NCBI GenBank assembly: GCA_905214495.1
Contig: CAJMLW010000007.1
Coordinates: forward strand, 14,893 to 78,892
Source: an uncultured bacterium
Lineage (GTDB): Bacteria; Bacillota; Negativicutes; Veillonellales; Veillonellaceae
Reading direction: 5' to 3'
DNA length: 64,000 nucleotides
Shown here: in pieces, positions 26,235 to 35,924 of the stretch
How the letters are laid out: every line of letters starts with the position of its first letter
Numbering within the stretch: the stretch's first letter is position 1
Translations under genes and position numbers: made by a program
The notes under the pieces: generated by a model
Told to the model about the DNA's origin: nothing
What the model saw: only the letters and a program-made list of their open reading frames with translations
Database searches by the model: none

Positions 26235-29126
26235 CTATCCATTTAATAAATAGTCATATATATCATCTCGTACAGGAATGTCCAGTCTATATTCAAGTTC
26301 TACAGCCTTTGTATCACTTGCCATCATAATTTCCTCTGCATTTTCTCGCCCCGTCGAATGAATAGAACCTAAATAATAAAATTCCTTTGACTCTTCATCA
26401 TCTTTATTTTTACGCATAAATAAGTGCATTGCAACACCTAGTTTATCTGCATCAAACGCTGTTGTTACATCATCAGATGTAAAGGATCGATTATTTTTGG
26501 AAATAGCTTTTAGCAAAGTAGGAGTCTCAAATCTATCCTCATACTTTATGCTATCCTGTATTCCTTCATCTTTATGATAGTTTATAAATAAAGGATATGT
26601 CTTAGTATCACGATGATATTTATATCCACCGATATTTAATGGCACTTCATTTTGAGGCCATTCTAACAACTGGCATACTTGCTCATAATTATATTTTTCA
26701 TAAAGAGCAAATGGCGTAGGTTGCAAAATAGATGGTCTATATTTACTATGATATCTGTCCAAGCCAAACTCTATAAGCTCATTAATATGGTCTCTAAAAT
26801 AATCATCTTCTAATGCAGTCTTAAAGCAATCAGAAATGGAATAGTCATCGCCATCAGGCGCAATAAAAATACAATCTTTAAATGTCTTTTTAGTTAACGA
26901 CACAGAGAACTGATTACTTAAAAGATTAACGAGATTAGTTTTTCCGCTACCAGACAATTCAACATCATACTCACCTCTTAAAACATCCGTTAGAGATTTA
27001 ATGATGTTATTCTGCCCCTCTAACAAAAGTCGTAGTGTCAATAAATCTCTAACGCGCATCCCTGTCGCCAATTTTTGAGAGATAAAGTGTAACATCTGTT
27101 CCTGAACTGGCGTAAAAACTATCTTATAATCTTTATCCTTTATTTGAGTTAAGAAATGATGATAGGACTTATATTTAGTAAAAATTTTTGTAATATCAAT
27201 AGATCCGTAATCCTTAAAATCTTTAATTCTAGGAATATGACCCAACTTATATTTCAAATCTAAATAGGCTTCTTTAATAAGTTTAGCACTACTCAAATTA
27301 GCCGTATCTATAGCAGCAAAAATACGTTTTTTAGCTATTGAATCAAAGTGAACTGTGGAAGTTCCCGGAATAATACGATTACCGGATTGTACATATTTTC
27401 GTAAAGTATCCTTGTTATAGCTTCTATCGCCAGATAATGCGAGCGGTATCATATAATTGTTGGAATAATTACCAATAAAGTCTAAAATGACCACATATTC
27501 CTTATCTTCAAATTTACGCAATCCACGACCTAACTGCTGAATAAATACAATAGGACTTTCTGTTTGACGCAACATAATAACTTGGTTTACTTCAGGGATA
27601 TCTACACCTTCATTGAAAATATCTACTGTAAATATATAGTCTAGTTGCTCATCTACTAATCCTTGATAACCTCCAGTACCAGTCAAACGCGCTATGGCAT
27701 CCTCACGCTTTGCTTGTGAATCATCACCGGTCAACGATATAGTCCTGAATTTTCTTTCATTAAATGCATCAGATAGTTCTTTAGCTTCTTTTTTATTACT
27801 ACAAAATACTAATCCTTTAACACGACTTCCACTATGACCAAAGTAACGAATTTTCTCTATGATTTTATCAACGCGTTCACTTTCTGATAGGTTGGAGAAA
27901 CTAATATTATCCTCTTCAAGATTAATCTCTTTACCATCTATCCAGAGGTCACTTATCCCAAAGTAATGGAATGGACATAATAAGTCCTCCGCTAAAGCCT
28001 GTTCTAAACGAATCTCATATACAATATTATGATGAAATAAGTTATATAAATCATATCCATCCGTACGTTCTGGACTAGCTGTCATTCCTAATAAAAATTT
28101 TGGCTTAAAGTAATCAATAATCCTTTGATAGCTATCCGCCCCCGCCCGATGCACTTCATCAATAATAATACAGTCAAAGTCATCTGGATTATATTTTTGT
28201 AAAATCTCAGTTTTTCCCATCATTTGCATAGTAGAGAATACGTAATCTGCATCAAAACATTTTACATTACCAGAAACAATTCCAAATGAAATTGTTCTGT
28301 CATCAAATACTCGTTGAAAACTACTGAGAGCTTGATTAGCAATTTGCTCACGATGTACTAAGAACAACAAGCGTTTAGGGCTCATTTCACGCATTGCAAA
28401 TGCGGCTGCATATGTTTTACCCGTACCAGTAGCAGAAATTAACAGTCCCCTACGTTCATTCTGACGACGTAATTCATTAAAGTTATCTATAAACTGCTGT
28501 TGCATTAGATTAGGTTCTAATTTCAAAGAACCTTTTAACTCTACCTGCTCAGCAATATTTTTCTGGGATAAACGATTAGCACGCTCCCATCTTGGTCTAT
28601 ACCATGGTAAGAAATCCGAATATTTCATAGTAAACTCGGAATTCCAATACAGTTCAAACTCCTCTAACACCTCTTTTGTATAGATATCATCTACATAGGA
28701 TTGTGCTCTAGTATTCCACTCTCGATTCGTCTTTAAAGCGTTAATTGTTAAATTTGAACTTCCTACAATTATCTGATATGACTGATCTTTTTTAAAAATA
28801 TACCCTTTAGTATGAAAACCATGGCTGCTAGTGCAATATACACGTAGCTCAACATTCTTTAAATTTCCTAAATCATCTAATACTTCTGGCCTATTAAATC
28901 CTAGATAATCAGTAGTTAAAATGCGTCCCTTTACACCTCTATCTTCTAATTCTTTTAAAATTGGTTTTAGTACTAGTAAACCATCAGGTGTTATAAAGGC
29001 TACACTTATAATAAACTCATCGCATGTACGTAATCCATCTTCGATAGCAGATAAAACATTACGTCCTTCCCCATTAGCAATGAGTTCTGTTGTAAAAATG
29101 TTATTCATAATCTTTAAATCTGACAT
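26235..29126 (-). CDS. PLD-type nuclease plus SF2 helicase with DUF3427-like C-terminus
   Basis: This 963-residue protein has three parts. Residues 1-190 form a phospholipase D-like domain with His105-x-Lys107 and SSN at 123-125, one HKD-type active site as in dimeric PLD nucleases. Residues about 205-570 form a superfamily 2 helicase with Walker A SATGTGKT (Lys237), DEVH at 323-326, the TASPERTDG motif and QQLGRGLRKF. The remainder includes a C-terminal domain resembling DUF3427. The architecture fits a restriction-type or repair DNA enzyme. It is paired with the Nudix gene. No methyltransferase lies nearby. The exact function is unknown, with phage defence or repair as candidates. Confidence 0.9.
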   Translation of the reverse strand: MSDLKIMNNIFTTELIANGEGRNVLSAIEDGLRTCDEFIISVAFITPDGLLVLKPILKELEDRGVKGRILTTDYLGFNRPEVLDDLGNLKNVELRVYCTSSHGFHTKGYIFKKDQSYQIIVGSSNLTINALKTNREWNTRAQSYVDDIYTKEVLEEFELYWNSEFTMKYSDFLPWYRPRWERANRLSQKNIAEQVELKGSLKLEPNLMQQQFIDNFNELRRQNERRGLLISATGTGKTYAAAFAMREMSPKRLLFLVHREQIANQALSSFQRVFDDRTISFGIVSGNVKCFDADYVFSTMQMMGKTEILQKYNPDDFDCIIIDEVHRAGADSYQRIIDYFKPKFLLGMTASPERTDGYDLYNLFHHNIVYEIRLEQALAEDLLCPFHYFGISDLWIDGKEINLEEDNISFSNLSESERVDKIIEKIRYFGHSGSRVKGLVFCSNKKEAKELSDAFNERKFRTISLTGDDSQAKREDAIARLTGTGGYQGLVDEQLDYIFTVDIFNEGVDIPEVNQVIMLRQTESPIVFIQQLGRGLRKFEDKEYVVILDFIGNYSNNYMIPLALSGDRSYNKDTLRKYVQSGNRIIPGTSTVHFDSIAKKRIFAAIDTANLSSAKLIKEAYLDLKYKLGHIPRIKDFKDYGSIDITKIFTKYKSYHHFLTQIKDKDYKIVFTPVQEQMLHFISQKLATGMRVRDLLTLRLLLEGQNNIIKSLTDVLRGEYDVELSGSGKTNLVNLLSNQFSVSLTKKTFKDCIFIAPDGDDYSISDCFKTALEDDYFRDHINELIEFGLDRYHSKYRPSILQPTPFALYEKYNYEQVCQLLEWPQNEVPLNIGGYKYHRDTKTYPLFINYHKDEGIQDSIKYEDRFETPTLLKAISKNNRSFTSDDVTTAFDADKLGVAMHLFMRKNKDDEESKEFYYLGSIHSTGRENAEEIMMASDTKAVELEYRLDIPVRDDIYDYLLNG

Positions 29127-29387
29127 AGTACACTCCCTTATCGGATTATATATGTATACTATTATAGCAGCCTATAAGTTTTACTCCCAGATTAATATCC
29201 CAAAACAATTTTTTCTAATATTTTATATATAATTTTGTATTTATTTTTCATGTTTATTTAATAATTATCAATTATATGTATCTTTTTTGCTCCTTTAATC
29301 TATGCTATAATAATACTAATATCAACTGTATAGAATATAAAGTATAGATATTTTTTCACAAATACGTTGTATAAGGAGTATTGGCAA

Positions 29388-30320
29388 TTGAAAAAGGGTT
29401 ATATTAAATTAATCTTAGCCGTAATTCTAGGGATTGCTGTTATTGGTGGAGGCATTTATTGCGCTTATCACTTCCTATCCAATAAAGCAACTACAATATT
29501 ATATCGCTCTACTATTGAGGACAAGATCAATTCCTTACGACCTTATATCGAGGCAGCTGATACATTTAATTTAAATAGTGTCGCCTATACCTATCAAATA
29601 CAACCAACTCTTGAAGAATTGCGCAATCATACACATAATACGTCTGTAACATTACCTGACTATAAAAAATTAAAATCTCAGCTTGAAGCAGCTAAAGAAG
29701 AAAGCTCCACACCATATGAGGATGTAAATAAAGCGACAGATGAATTACTTACTATCTTATCACAATTAATTCCTGTGTCCGACCAACTTCAAAACTACTA
29801 TACAGATAGAACGTTTGAAAAAGATAATTTTGTAGGCAGTGATAACTTAGCTCGCCAATATGTACCATTAGCGGATCAATTCAATGCGGCCTATAATGCA
29901 TACGATTTAGCACTTGAAAATCGTAATAACGAATTGTATACAGAACGCATGAAAGAATTCGCTGATGAAAACAGAGTCAATGCAGTTAATTTCATCGAAT
30001 TAAATATACTATTATCTCAAACCATTAATATTATCGATCCTGATGGTAATACAGATACACAAAAGGTCGAAACCAATCTACAAGAAATTACAAAACGCTT
30101 GAATGACTTGCAACCTGGTATAAAACCAGAAACGCAAGCTGCGGTTAAACAATATCAAGATGCTGTAAAAGAATTTATTGCAGAAGCAAGAAATTACATC
30201 ATCATCAACTCCTCCTATGGCGAAGCATATACGCAATTATATGTAAAATATAATCGCATGATTGGCCGTGCTAACGAGGTGGATATGAATGACCTCGATG
30301 CAGTAAACAGCAAAAAATAA
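29388..30320 (+). CDS. Membrane-anchored DUF3829-like helical protein
   Basis: The 310-residue protein starts at TTG 29388, about nine bases after AAGGAG; an earlier TTG at 29367 would overlap that site. One N-terminal membrane helix (residues about 5-30, LILAVILGIAVIGGG) is followed by an almost wholly helical, charged domain typical of DUF3829 proteins. It is probably exposed on the outer face of the inner membrane. No enzymatic motif is seen and no partner gene is adjacent. Confidence 0.75.
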   Translation: MKKGYIKLILAVILGIAVIGGGIYCAYHFLSNKATTILYRSTIEDKINSLRPYIEAADTFNLNSVAYTYQIQPTLEELRNHTHNTSVTLPDYKKLKSQLEAAKEESSTPYEDVNKATDELLTILSQLIPVSDQLQNYYTDRTFEKDNFVGSDNLARQYVPLADQFNAAYNAYDLALENRNNELYTERMKEFADENRVNAVNFIELNILLSQTINIIDPDGNTDTQKVETNLQEITKRLNDLQPGIKPETQAAVKQYQDAVKEFIAEARNYIIINSSYGEAYTQLYVKYNRMIGRANEVDMNDLDAVNSKK

Positions 30321-30334
30321 TAATTGAGCAACAC

Positions 30335-30364
30335 AAAGGACCAGCATTTTAGCTGGTCCTTTTA
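30335..30364 (+). terminator. Terminator of the DUF3829-like gene
   Basis: The hairpin AAAGGACCAGC-ATTTTA-GCTGGTCCTTTT is followed by TATTATT. Confidence 0.85.
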
Positions 30365-30599
30365 TTATTCTTTTTTCAAATCTTTCGTTATTACATAGTA
30401 TTCACTAGGTGATATATGAATACCCTTTGGATAGCTTTTACCAATCATATTAATCTTAGGATAGCCAAGGAATATAGTAACATTCTCATCGAGCAAAATT
30501 TGTTGGGCATTGATGATAGCATTACGTGCGATTGTAGTATCTAGCGTAGAACCTGCCAGTGCTATAAGTTCATCAAATCGGGAATTATTAAATCCATAT
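30365..30599 (-). pseudogene. C-terminal remnant of an oligopeptide/nickel-type solute-binding protein
   Basis: The minus strand encodes about 77 residues with no start or ribosome binding site. They align with the last part of the intact binding protein at 32334-33899: GYSNPQVDQLL corresponds to YGFNNSRFDELI, LFLGYPKTNI to IFLGYPKINM, and the ends match in length. Upstream of 30599 the similarity stops abruptly. It is therefore the tail of a second, lost copy, most likely from a duplication followed by deletion. Confidence 0.85.
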
Positions 30600-30670
30600 C
30601 GCTTTCTTTATCATATCCTATTTATCGAAAGTTTTCAATCACCTAATATATATTTAGCAGATAGAAAAGA

Positions 30671-30701
30671 TGAAAGCCTTCGCATACGCGAAGGCTTTCA
30701 C
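30671..30701 (-). terminator. Hairpin terminator after the ABC transporter operon
   Basis: A 12-bp stem GAAAGCCTTCGC/GCGAAGGCTTTC with a four-base loop lies just after the last gene on the minus strand. The following sequence is TCATCTTTTCT, so the T run is imperfect. Confidence 0.65.
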
Positions 30702-30709
30702 CAATGAGG

Positions 30710-31531
30710 TTATATATTTGTAGCGTTAGTAACAGTATCCATCGACAGTGGATTGTGCGGTTTACCAATTTCAAAAATAGAGCTTAATAACACCTTTGTA
30801 TATGGATGTTTAGCATCTGCTAGATGGAACGCATCTAATTCTTCAACAATATCACCTTTATACATAACTACAACCTTATGGCACATAGTACGAATGAAAG
30901 CGATATCATGAGCAATGAATAGATATGTCAAATTCCGTTTCTTTTGCAATCGAGCGAGTAGATACGCAATAGAGTCTTGAACAGATACATCAAGGGCACT
31001 CGTTGCTTCATCGAATACGAGGATTTCAGGTTCCAAAACGATAGCCCGTGCAATAGCTACGCGCTGACGTTGTCCACCAGACATCTCGTGCGGGAATCGA
31101 TACATGAATTCACGCGGTAAATCTACCATTTCAAGATAGTCACCCGCGATTTGTTCTTCCTTACCCTTTTCTAAAAGACCAAAGTTGTAGAGTGGTTCAA
31201 GGATAATGTCCTTAACTTTCATACGTGGATTAAATGCAGCTGATGGATCTTGGAACACCATTTGAATTTTTTTACGGTATTCCTTTGTTTGTTCTGCATT
31301 CATATGTTGGATTTCAACACCGTCAACGTATATTTCACCTTCTGTAATAGGCAACATTTTCATAATCATACGGACCAATGTTGTTTTACCGGACCCAGAT
31401 TCACCTACAATACCAAGAGACTCGCCTTTTTTAAGAGTAATATTGATATTTTTACAAGCCTCGAGTTCGCCACCAGTAGGAAGTGGGAATCGTTTATATA
31501 CATTTTTGAGTTCTACTGCGTAGTTAGTCAA
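30710..31531 (-). CDS. ABC transporter ATP-binding protein (DppF/OppF type)
   Basis: This is one of two ATPases driving the importer encoded upstream. The start is TTG at 31531 after GGAGGAGG, giving 273 residues and overlapping the end of the partner ATPase gene. It has Walker A GESGSGKTT, the signature LSGGQ-like EMSGGQRQRV, Walker B ILVFDEATSALD and the switch histidine in FIAHD. It is fifth and last in the operon order permease, permease, binding protein, ATPase, ATPase. Confidence 0.94.
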   Translation of the reverse strand: MTNYAVELKNVYKRFPLPTGGELEACKNINITLKKGESLGIVGESGSGKTTLVRMIMKMLPITEGEIYVDGVEIQHMNAEQTKEYRKKIQMVFQDPSAAFNPRMKVKDIILEPLYNFGLLEKGKEEQIAGDYLEMVDLPREFMYRFPHEMSGGQRQRVAIARAIVLEPEILVFDEATSALDVSVQDSIAYLLARLQKKRNLTYLFIAHDIAFIRTMCHKVVVMYKGDIVEELDAFHLADAKHPYTKVLLSSIFEIGKPHNPLSMDTVTNATNI

Positions 31532-32321
31532 TGTAACGACCTCCTCCCAATGTTGGCACCGCATCTTTTAACTGTTTTGTATATTCATTAGATGGGTTTT
31601 CTAAGATTTCTTGTGGTGTACCGGCATCTACAACACGGCCCTTTTTCATAACGATGATGTAATCGGACATATAGGCCGCTACACCAAGGTTATGGGTTAC
31701 CATAACGATAGCGGAATTATGCACTTTAGATAATTCCATCATTTGCATAACAACTTGAGATTGTGTTGTCACGTCTAGAGCAGATGTTGGTTCATCACCG
31801 ATGAGTAATGCTGGGTCTAATGCTAATGCCATAGCAATACCAACACGTTGGCGTTGACCGCCAGATAGCTCATGTGGATAGCGGCGAAGGATATCTGCGC
31901 AATTAGGTAACGCAACAGACTCTAATAATTCAATAGCACGACGATCACATTCATCATTAGTGATTTCAATATGAGCTTTAAATAGTTCTCTAAATTGTTT
32001 ACCAATACGTACAATCGGATCGAGTGCACTACCGCTATCTTGGAAAATCATGGCCATATCTTTACCACGTATGGAACGCCATTCTGATTTAGAAAGGTTC
32101 CGAAGGTCTTTACCATTAAATAGTAGTGTCCCTTCTGTAACCTCACCACCGACTGGTAATAACCCCATAAGGGCGCGAATCACGGTAGTCTTACCGGATC
32201 CGGATTCCCCTACGATGGTCAATACCTTGCCACGTTCCAAGGTAAAATTTACATCCATAACAGCAGGCACGCCTTGATACGCGATACTAAGATGTTCTAC
32301 TGTGAGTACGTTTTCTGCCAT
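31524..32321 (-). CDS. ABC transporter ATP-binding protein (DppD/OppD type)
   Basis: The 265-residue ATPase has Walker A GESGSGKTT near residue 36, the signature ELSGGQRQRVGIAMA and Walker B LLIGDEPTSALD. It pairs with the second ATPase, whose gene overlaps it by eight bases. The pair powers uptake through the two permeases. Members of this family import peptides, nickel or related substrates; the riboswitch upstream bears on which. Confidence 0.94.
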   Translation of the reverse strand: MAENVLTVEHLSIAYQGVPAVMDVNFTLERGKVLTIVGESGSGKTTVIRALMGLLPVGGEVTEGTLLFNGKDLRNLSKSEWRSIRGKDMAMIFQDSGSALDPIVRIGKQFRELFKAHIEITNDECDRRAIELLESVALPNCADILRRYPHELSGGQRQRVGIAMALALDPALLIGDEPTSALDVTTQSQVVMQMMELSKVHNSAIVMVTHNLGVAAYMSDYIIVMKKGRVVDAGTPQEILENPSNEYTKQLKDAVPTLGGGRYID

Positions 32322-32333
32322 TATAGCTCCTTA

Positions 32334-33899
32334 TTATTTAGTAATTTTATTTGTAATCCAGTAGTAATCACTTGGGTACATAACTGCACCTTTCAAGTAA
32401 GAACCAGTAACAATATTAGTTTTAGGGTAACCTAAGAACAATGCAGCACCGTCATTCATCAATAATTGTTGAATTTGAATTGCATAGTCACGACGTTTTG
32501 CAGGGTCGAATTCAGTTTCAGCAGCATCTAACAATTGGTCAACTTGTGGATTGGAATAACCAGAACCGTTTTGAGGGTTGGAACCATTGTCATTTGTATG
32601 CCAGTAGTTAGCCAAGAACCAGATTGGGTCGCCTGTATTAGCCGTTACGATATTGGAGATAAGCATGTCATAGTCGCCGTCTTGGCCCATTTTATCAATC
32701 AAGTTATAGTCAACTGTTTTAATTTTCATGTCGATACCCACTTTTTTAAGGTCTGCTTGGACAGCTTCGGCATAAAGTGGCAATTCAGCACGAGAATTAT
32801 ATACTACGAAGTTGAATGTTAATGGTTTACCATCTTTATCAAGGATACCATCACCATCAGTATCTTTCCAACCATCTTCGGCTAACAATTGTTTTGCGCG
32901 ATCAGGATTATATGCATTAGGATCTTTCAAATCTTTAAAGCCATAGTCCATGGATGGTGGAATTGGAGCGGAACCAGGAATAAAGGTACCTTTAAGCAAT
33001 ACATCTGCATAGTTTTTGCGGTCTGTTGCGGAAATAACAGCTGCACGAACTTTGTCATCACCAAGAACGCCTTTTTGATTAATACGAGCCAATACTACGC
33101 GAAGGGATGCGATTTCATCAACCTTAAACTTATCGTTATTTTGGAATAAGCCCATTTCTCCAGGACCGATGTTAACCGCCATATCAACATCACCAGATTG
33201 CAAGCTCATAGCACGCGTATTAGGATCGTCGATAGAAGGAATTTCTACAGTTTTGAAAGGTACTGTACCATCCCAGTAATTTTCGTTGGCCGCCATTTCA
33301 GCACGTTCTTTTGTGAAAGATTTAACTACGTATGGGCCTGTACCGATAGGACCTTCTTTAGCAAAGTTGCGGCCATCTTTTTCAGATTGGACATCAACAA
33401 TTAAGAATAATGGATCAGCCAAAAGACCAGGCATATTAGGATATTCTTTCTTCGTATGAATTACCAATTGTTGGCCATTTGCTTCAATGGAATCATATTC
33501 AAAGAACGTTTTTGCACGATTGGATTTTTCAAAAGCGCGTTCGATAGATGCTTTAACAGCTGCAGCATCAACCTTTTTACCGTTGGAGAATTTTACCTTA
33601 TCGTTGATGGTAAACGTCCATGTTTTATGGTCTGGAGATACTTCCCATTTTGATGCAATCCAAGGTTGTGGCTTCATTTGTTCATCAAATTTAGCCAATG
33701 TTTCACCTACGCCATAACGCATGACAACCCAAGCGAAGAAGTTTTCTGTAGGTTCCAGTGTAGATGCGAAATTAGTTACACCCACCTTTAATACGTCCTT
33801 GTTATCAGCACCATTATTGGAGCCACAGCCAGCGATGAAGGAACCCATCATTACAATGCTAAGACCTGCTAAAAGAGCCTTTTTCCAAGATTTTTTCAT
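32334..33899 (-). CDS. Solute-binding lipoprotein (SBP_bac_5 / NikA-DppA family)
   Basis: This 521-residue extracytoplasmic binding protein captures the substrate for the importer. It begins with a lipoprotein signal, charged KKSWKK followed by a hydrophobic core, and the lipobox IAGC with Cys25, so it is anchored by lipid. Typical family segments are GPIGTGPYVVKSF and the YNPDRAKQLLAEDGW region. A DTDGDGILDKDG loop resembles a calcium-binding insert. Because the operon is under a cobalamin riboswitch, cobalt, nickel or a corrinoid-related compound is a reasonable candidate ligand. Confidence 0.92.
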   Translation of the reverse strand: MKKSWKKALLAGLSIVMMGSFIAGCGSNNGADNKDVLKVGVTNFASTLEPTENFFAWVVMRYGVGETLAKFDEQMKPQPWIASKWEVSPDHKTWTFTINDKVKFSNGKKVDAAAVKASIERAFEKSNRAKTFFEYDSIEANGQQLVIHTKKEYPNMPGLLADPLFLIVDVQSEKDGRNFAKEGPIGTGPYVVKSFTKERAEMAANENYWDGTVPFKTVEIPSIDDPNTRAMSLQSGDVDMAVNIGPGEMGLFQNNDKFKVDEIASLRVVLARINQKGVLGDDKVRAAVISATDRKNYADVLLKGTFIPGSAPIPPSMDYGFKDLKDPNAYNPDRAKQLLAEDGWKDTDGDGILDKDGKPLTFNFVVYNSRAELPLYAEAVQADLKKVGIDMKIKTVDYNLIDKMGQDGDYDMLISNIVTANTGDPIWFLANYWHTNDNGSNPQNGSGYSNPQVDQLLDAAETEFDPAKRRDYAIQIQQLLMNDGAALFLGYPKTNIVTGSYLKGAVMYPSDYYWITNKITK

Positions 33900-33985
33900 T
33901 TAAAATCTCCTTATTAACACAATATACAAAGCTTATATATCATTATTATGCCACAAAGGCCTAATAAAGATTCCAAAAACTAATA

Positions 33986-34807
33986 TTAACCTTGGTTCTT
34001 AGGATCCACTACGTCACGTAAGGAATCAGACCAAAGATTGAAAATAGATACTACGATTAAAATAGACATACCAGGGAAAGCCATAAGCCAAGGGCTCGTT
34101 TGCAAGTATTGACGACCTTCATTAAGCATGAGGCCCCATTCCGGTGTAGGTGGTTGTGCACCAAATCCAAGGAAGGATAAACCTGCAACCTCGATCATAA
34201 TAGCCCCAATATCTAGTGCCCCTGTGGTTACAACGAGTGGCAAAATATTAGGAATGATATGACGACGTAAAATCGTCCATGTAGAGGCCCCCATCATAAC
34301 AGCTGCCGTTACATATTCTTCACCGCGTACTTTCAGCGTCATAGAACGAACAAGACGGGCATATTTGGCCCACCCTACAACAGAGAGTGCTAAGATGGTA
34401 TTTACAATGCTGCCCCCTAAAATACCGGCGATTGCAATGGCGAGTACTACACCTGGGAAGGATAACATGATATCCGCCAAGCGCATTAAAACCATTTCAA
34501 CTTTGCCACCAAAGTAACCTGCTACGGCACCGATGACTGTACCAGTGCTTACCATAATCACTACTATGGATACGCCCATGAACAAGGATAATTGAGTACC
34601 ATAAATGATACGAGACAATACATCACGACCCAATTTGTCGGTACCAAACCAATGCTGAGCACTAGGGGCTTGTAATGCTTTAGTCATATCCGATGTGAAA
34701 GCATCTCCCGGCGCAAGCCATGGTGCAAAGATAGCGATGAATACGATGACGAGCATCAATGCAGTATAGAAAGAGAACAATTTATGTTTCTGAATAAATT
34801 CTTTCAT
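33986..34807 (-). CDS. ABC transporter permease (DppC/NikC type)
   Basis: The 273-residue permease has about six membrane helices. The DppC-type opening AFTSDMTKALQAPSAQHWFGTDKLGRDVLSR-like region (residues about 36-66) and the coupling segment around GASTWTILRRHIIPNILPL mark the family. It starts one base from the end of the partner permease gene. The two permeases form the channel. Confidence 0.94.
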   Translation of the reverse strand: MKEFIQKHKLFSFYTALMLVIVFIAIFAPWLAPGDAFTSDMTKALQAPSAQHWFGTDKLGRDVLSRIIYGTQLSLFMGVSIVVIMVSTGTVIGAVAGYFGGKVEMVLMRLADIMLSFPGVVLAIAIAGILGGSIVNTILALSVVGWAKYARLVRSMTLKVRGEEYVTAAVMMGASTWTILRRHIIPNILPLVVTTGALDIGAIMIEVAGLSFLGFGAQPPTPEWGLMLNEGRQYLQTSPWLMAFPGMSILIVVSIFNLWSDSLRDVVDPKNQG

Positions 34808-35745
34808 TATGCTCTCTCCCTTTTCAATCTAGGGTCCAACAGAACATAGGATGCATCAACTAGAGCATTGATACACATATATGCAATAGCAACCCATAAC
34901 ACAAAACCTTCAATCAATGGATAGTCACGCATAGTGATAGCATAAATGGCCATATTTCCGAGGCCAGGCCAAGAGAATACCATTTCAACTACCGCTACAC
35001 CACCTAATAACCAACCAATAAGTACACCTAAAATTGTAATCAATGGCAATATGGCATTAGGCAAAATATGACCGAATAAAATCTTCATTTCGCTCACGCC
35101 ACGCGCACGGGCACCGATAACGTAATCCTTTTGCATCTCTTCAAGGATAACGAGGCGAACTTGGCGCATGTATTTAGAGCCTACAACAACCGCTAATGTA
35201 ACAGCCGGTAAAATAACACCTGTCGCCGTTATACGAGACGAAGCAATCGGAACTAAGCCGAGTTTTAAACCAAAAATATAGATTAATACAAGGCCTAACC
35301 AGAATGTCGGCATAGATACGCCTATGAAAGAAAGGCTTCTCAGTACATAGTCTATCCATTTATTCCGATTATACGCACTCAGTATACCCGCCGGTAGTGC
35401 ATAGAGAATCGTAAATACCAATGCGGTTCCTGCCAATGCAAGCGTACCAGGTAATGCTTCTAACATGCGATCTGCTACCGGTTTTTTAGCAGAGTAACTC
35501 ATTCCTAAGTCACCTTGTGCTGCATTGACTACCCAGTTTGCATACTGCACGATAAATGGCTTATCCAATCCTAATTGTGCTCGAGTTTCATCAATCGTTT
35601 CTTGAGACACGATGGTATCCGCCGTTTCCAGTAGCATGGTAACTGGGTCCCCTGGAGCTAAATAGGTGAGACAAAATGTCAAAAATGTGATGCCAAACAA
35701 GGTGACAATAAACTGTCCTAATTGTTTGGCAAAGCGTTTGCCCAT
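34807..35745 (-). CDS. ABC transporter permease (DppB/NikB type)
   Basis: This 312-residue permease is first in the operon. It has about six membrane helices, the early LFGITFLTFCLTYLAPGDP segment and the EAA-like coupling loop ARGVSEMKILFGHILPNAILP. The ATG at 35745 follows AGGAGG at five bases; a GTG two codons earlier overlaps that site. A cobalamin riboswitch and its terminator lie in the leader, about 120 bases upstream. Confidence 0.94.
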   Translation of the reverse strand: MGKRFAKQLGQFIVTLFGITFLTFCLTYLAPGDPVTMLLETADTIVSQETIDETRAQLGLDKPFIVQYANWVVNAAQGDLGMSYSAKKPVADRMLEALPGTLALAGTALVFTILYALPAGILSAYNRNKWIDYVLRSLSFIGVSMPTFWLGLVLIYIFGLKLGLVPIASSRITATGVILPAVTLAVVVGSKYMRQVRLVILEEMQKDYVIGARARGVSEMKILFGHILPNAILPLITILGVLIGWLLGGVAVVEMVFSWPGLGNMAIYAITMRDYPLIEGFVLWVAIAYMCINALVDASYVLLDPRLKRERA

Positions 35746-35860
35746 AGGCACCTCCTATACCCTTTTCAAATAAAAACACATCACAGTGAATAAACATAGA
35801 TACTTATAGAGAGTAAGCATATAACATAATGCCGTGAAATAAAATCTATGAAATAACCAT

Positions 35861-35890
35861 AAAAAAAGATTAGCCAGCCTGACTAATCTA
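35861..35890 (-). terminator. Riboswitch expression-platform terminator
   Basis: On the minus strand AGATTAGTCAG and CTGGCTAATCT form a hairpin followed by TTTTTTT. It lies between the aptamer and the first gene, where a transcriptional riboswitch terminator is expected. Confidence 0.85.
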
Positions 35891-35924
35891 AAGAAAAACA
35901 CCATGCTGTGGCACGATGTCCCGC

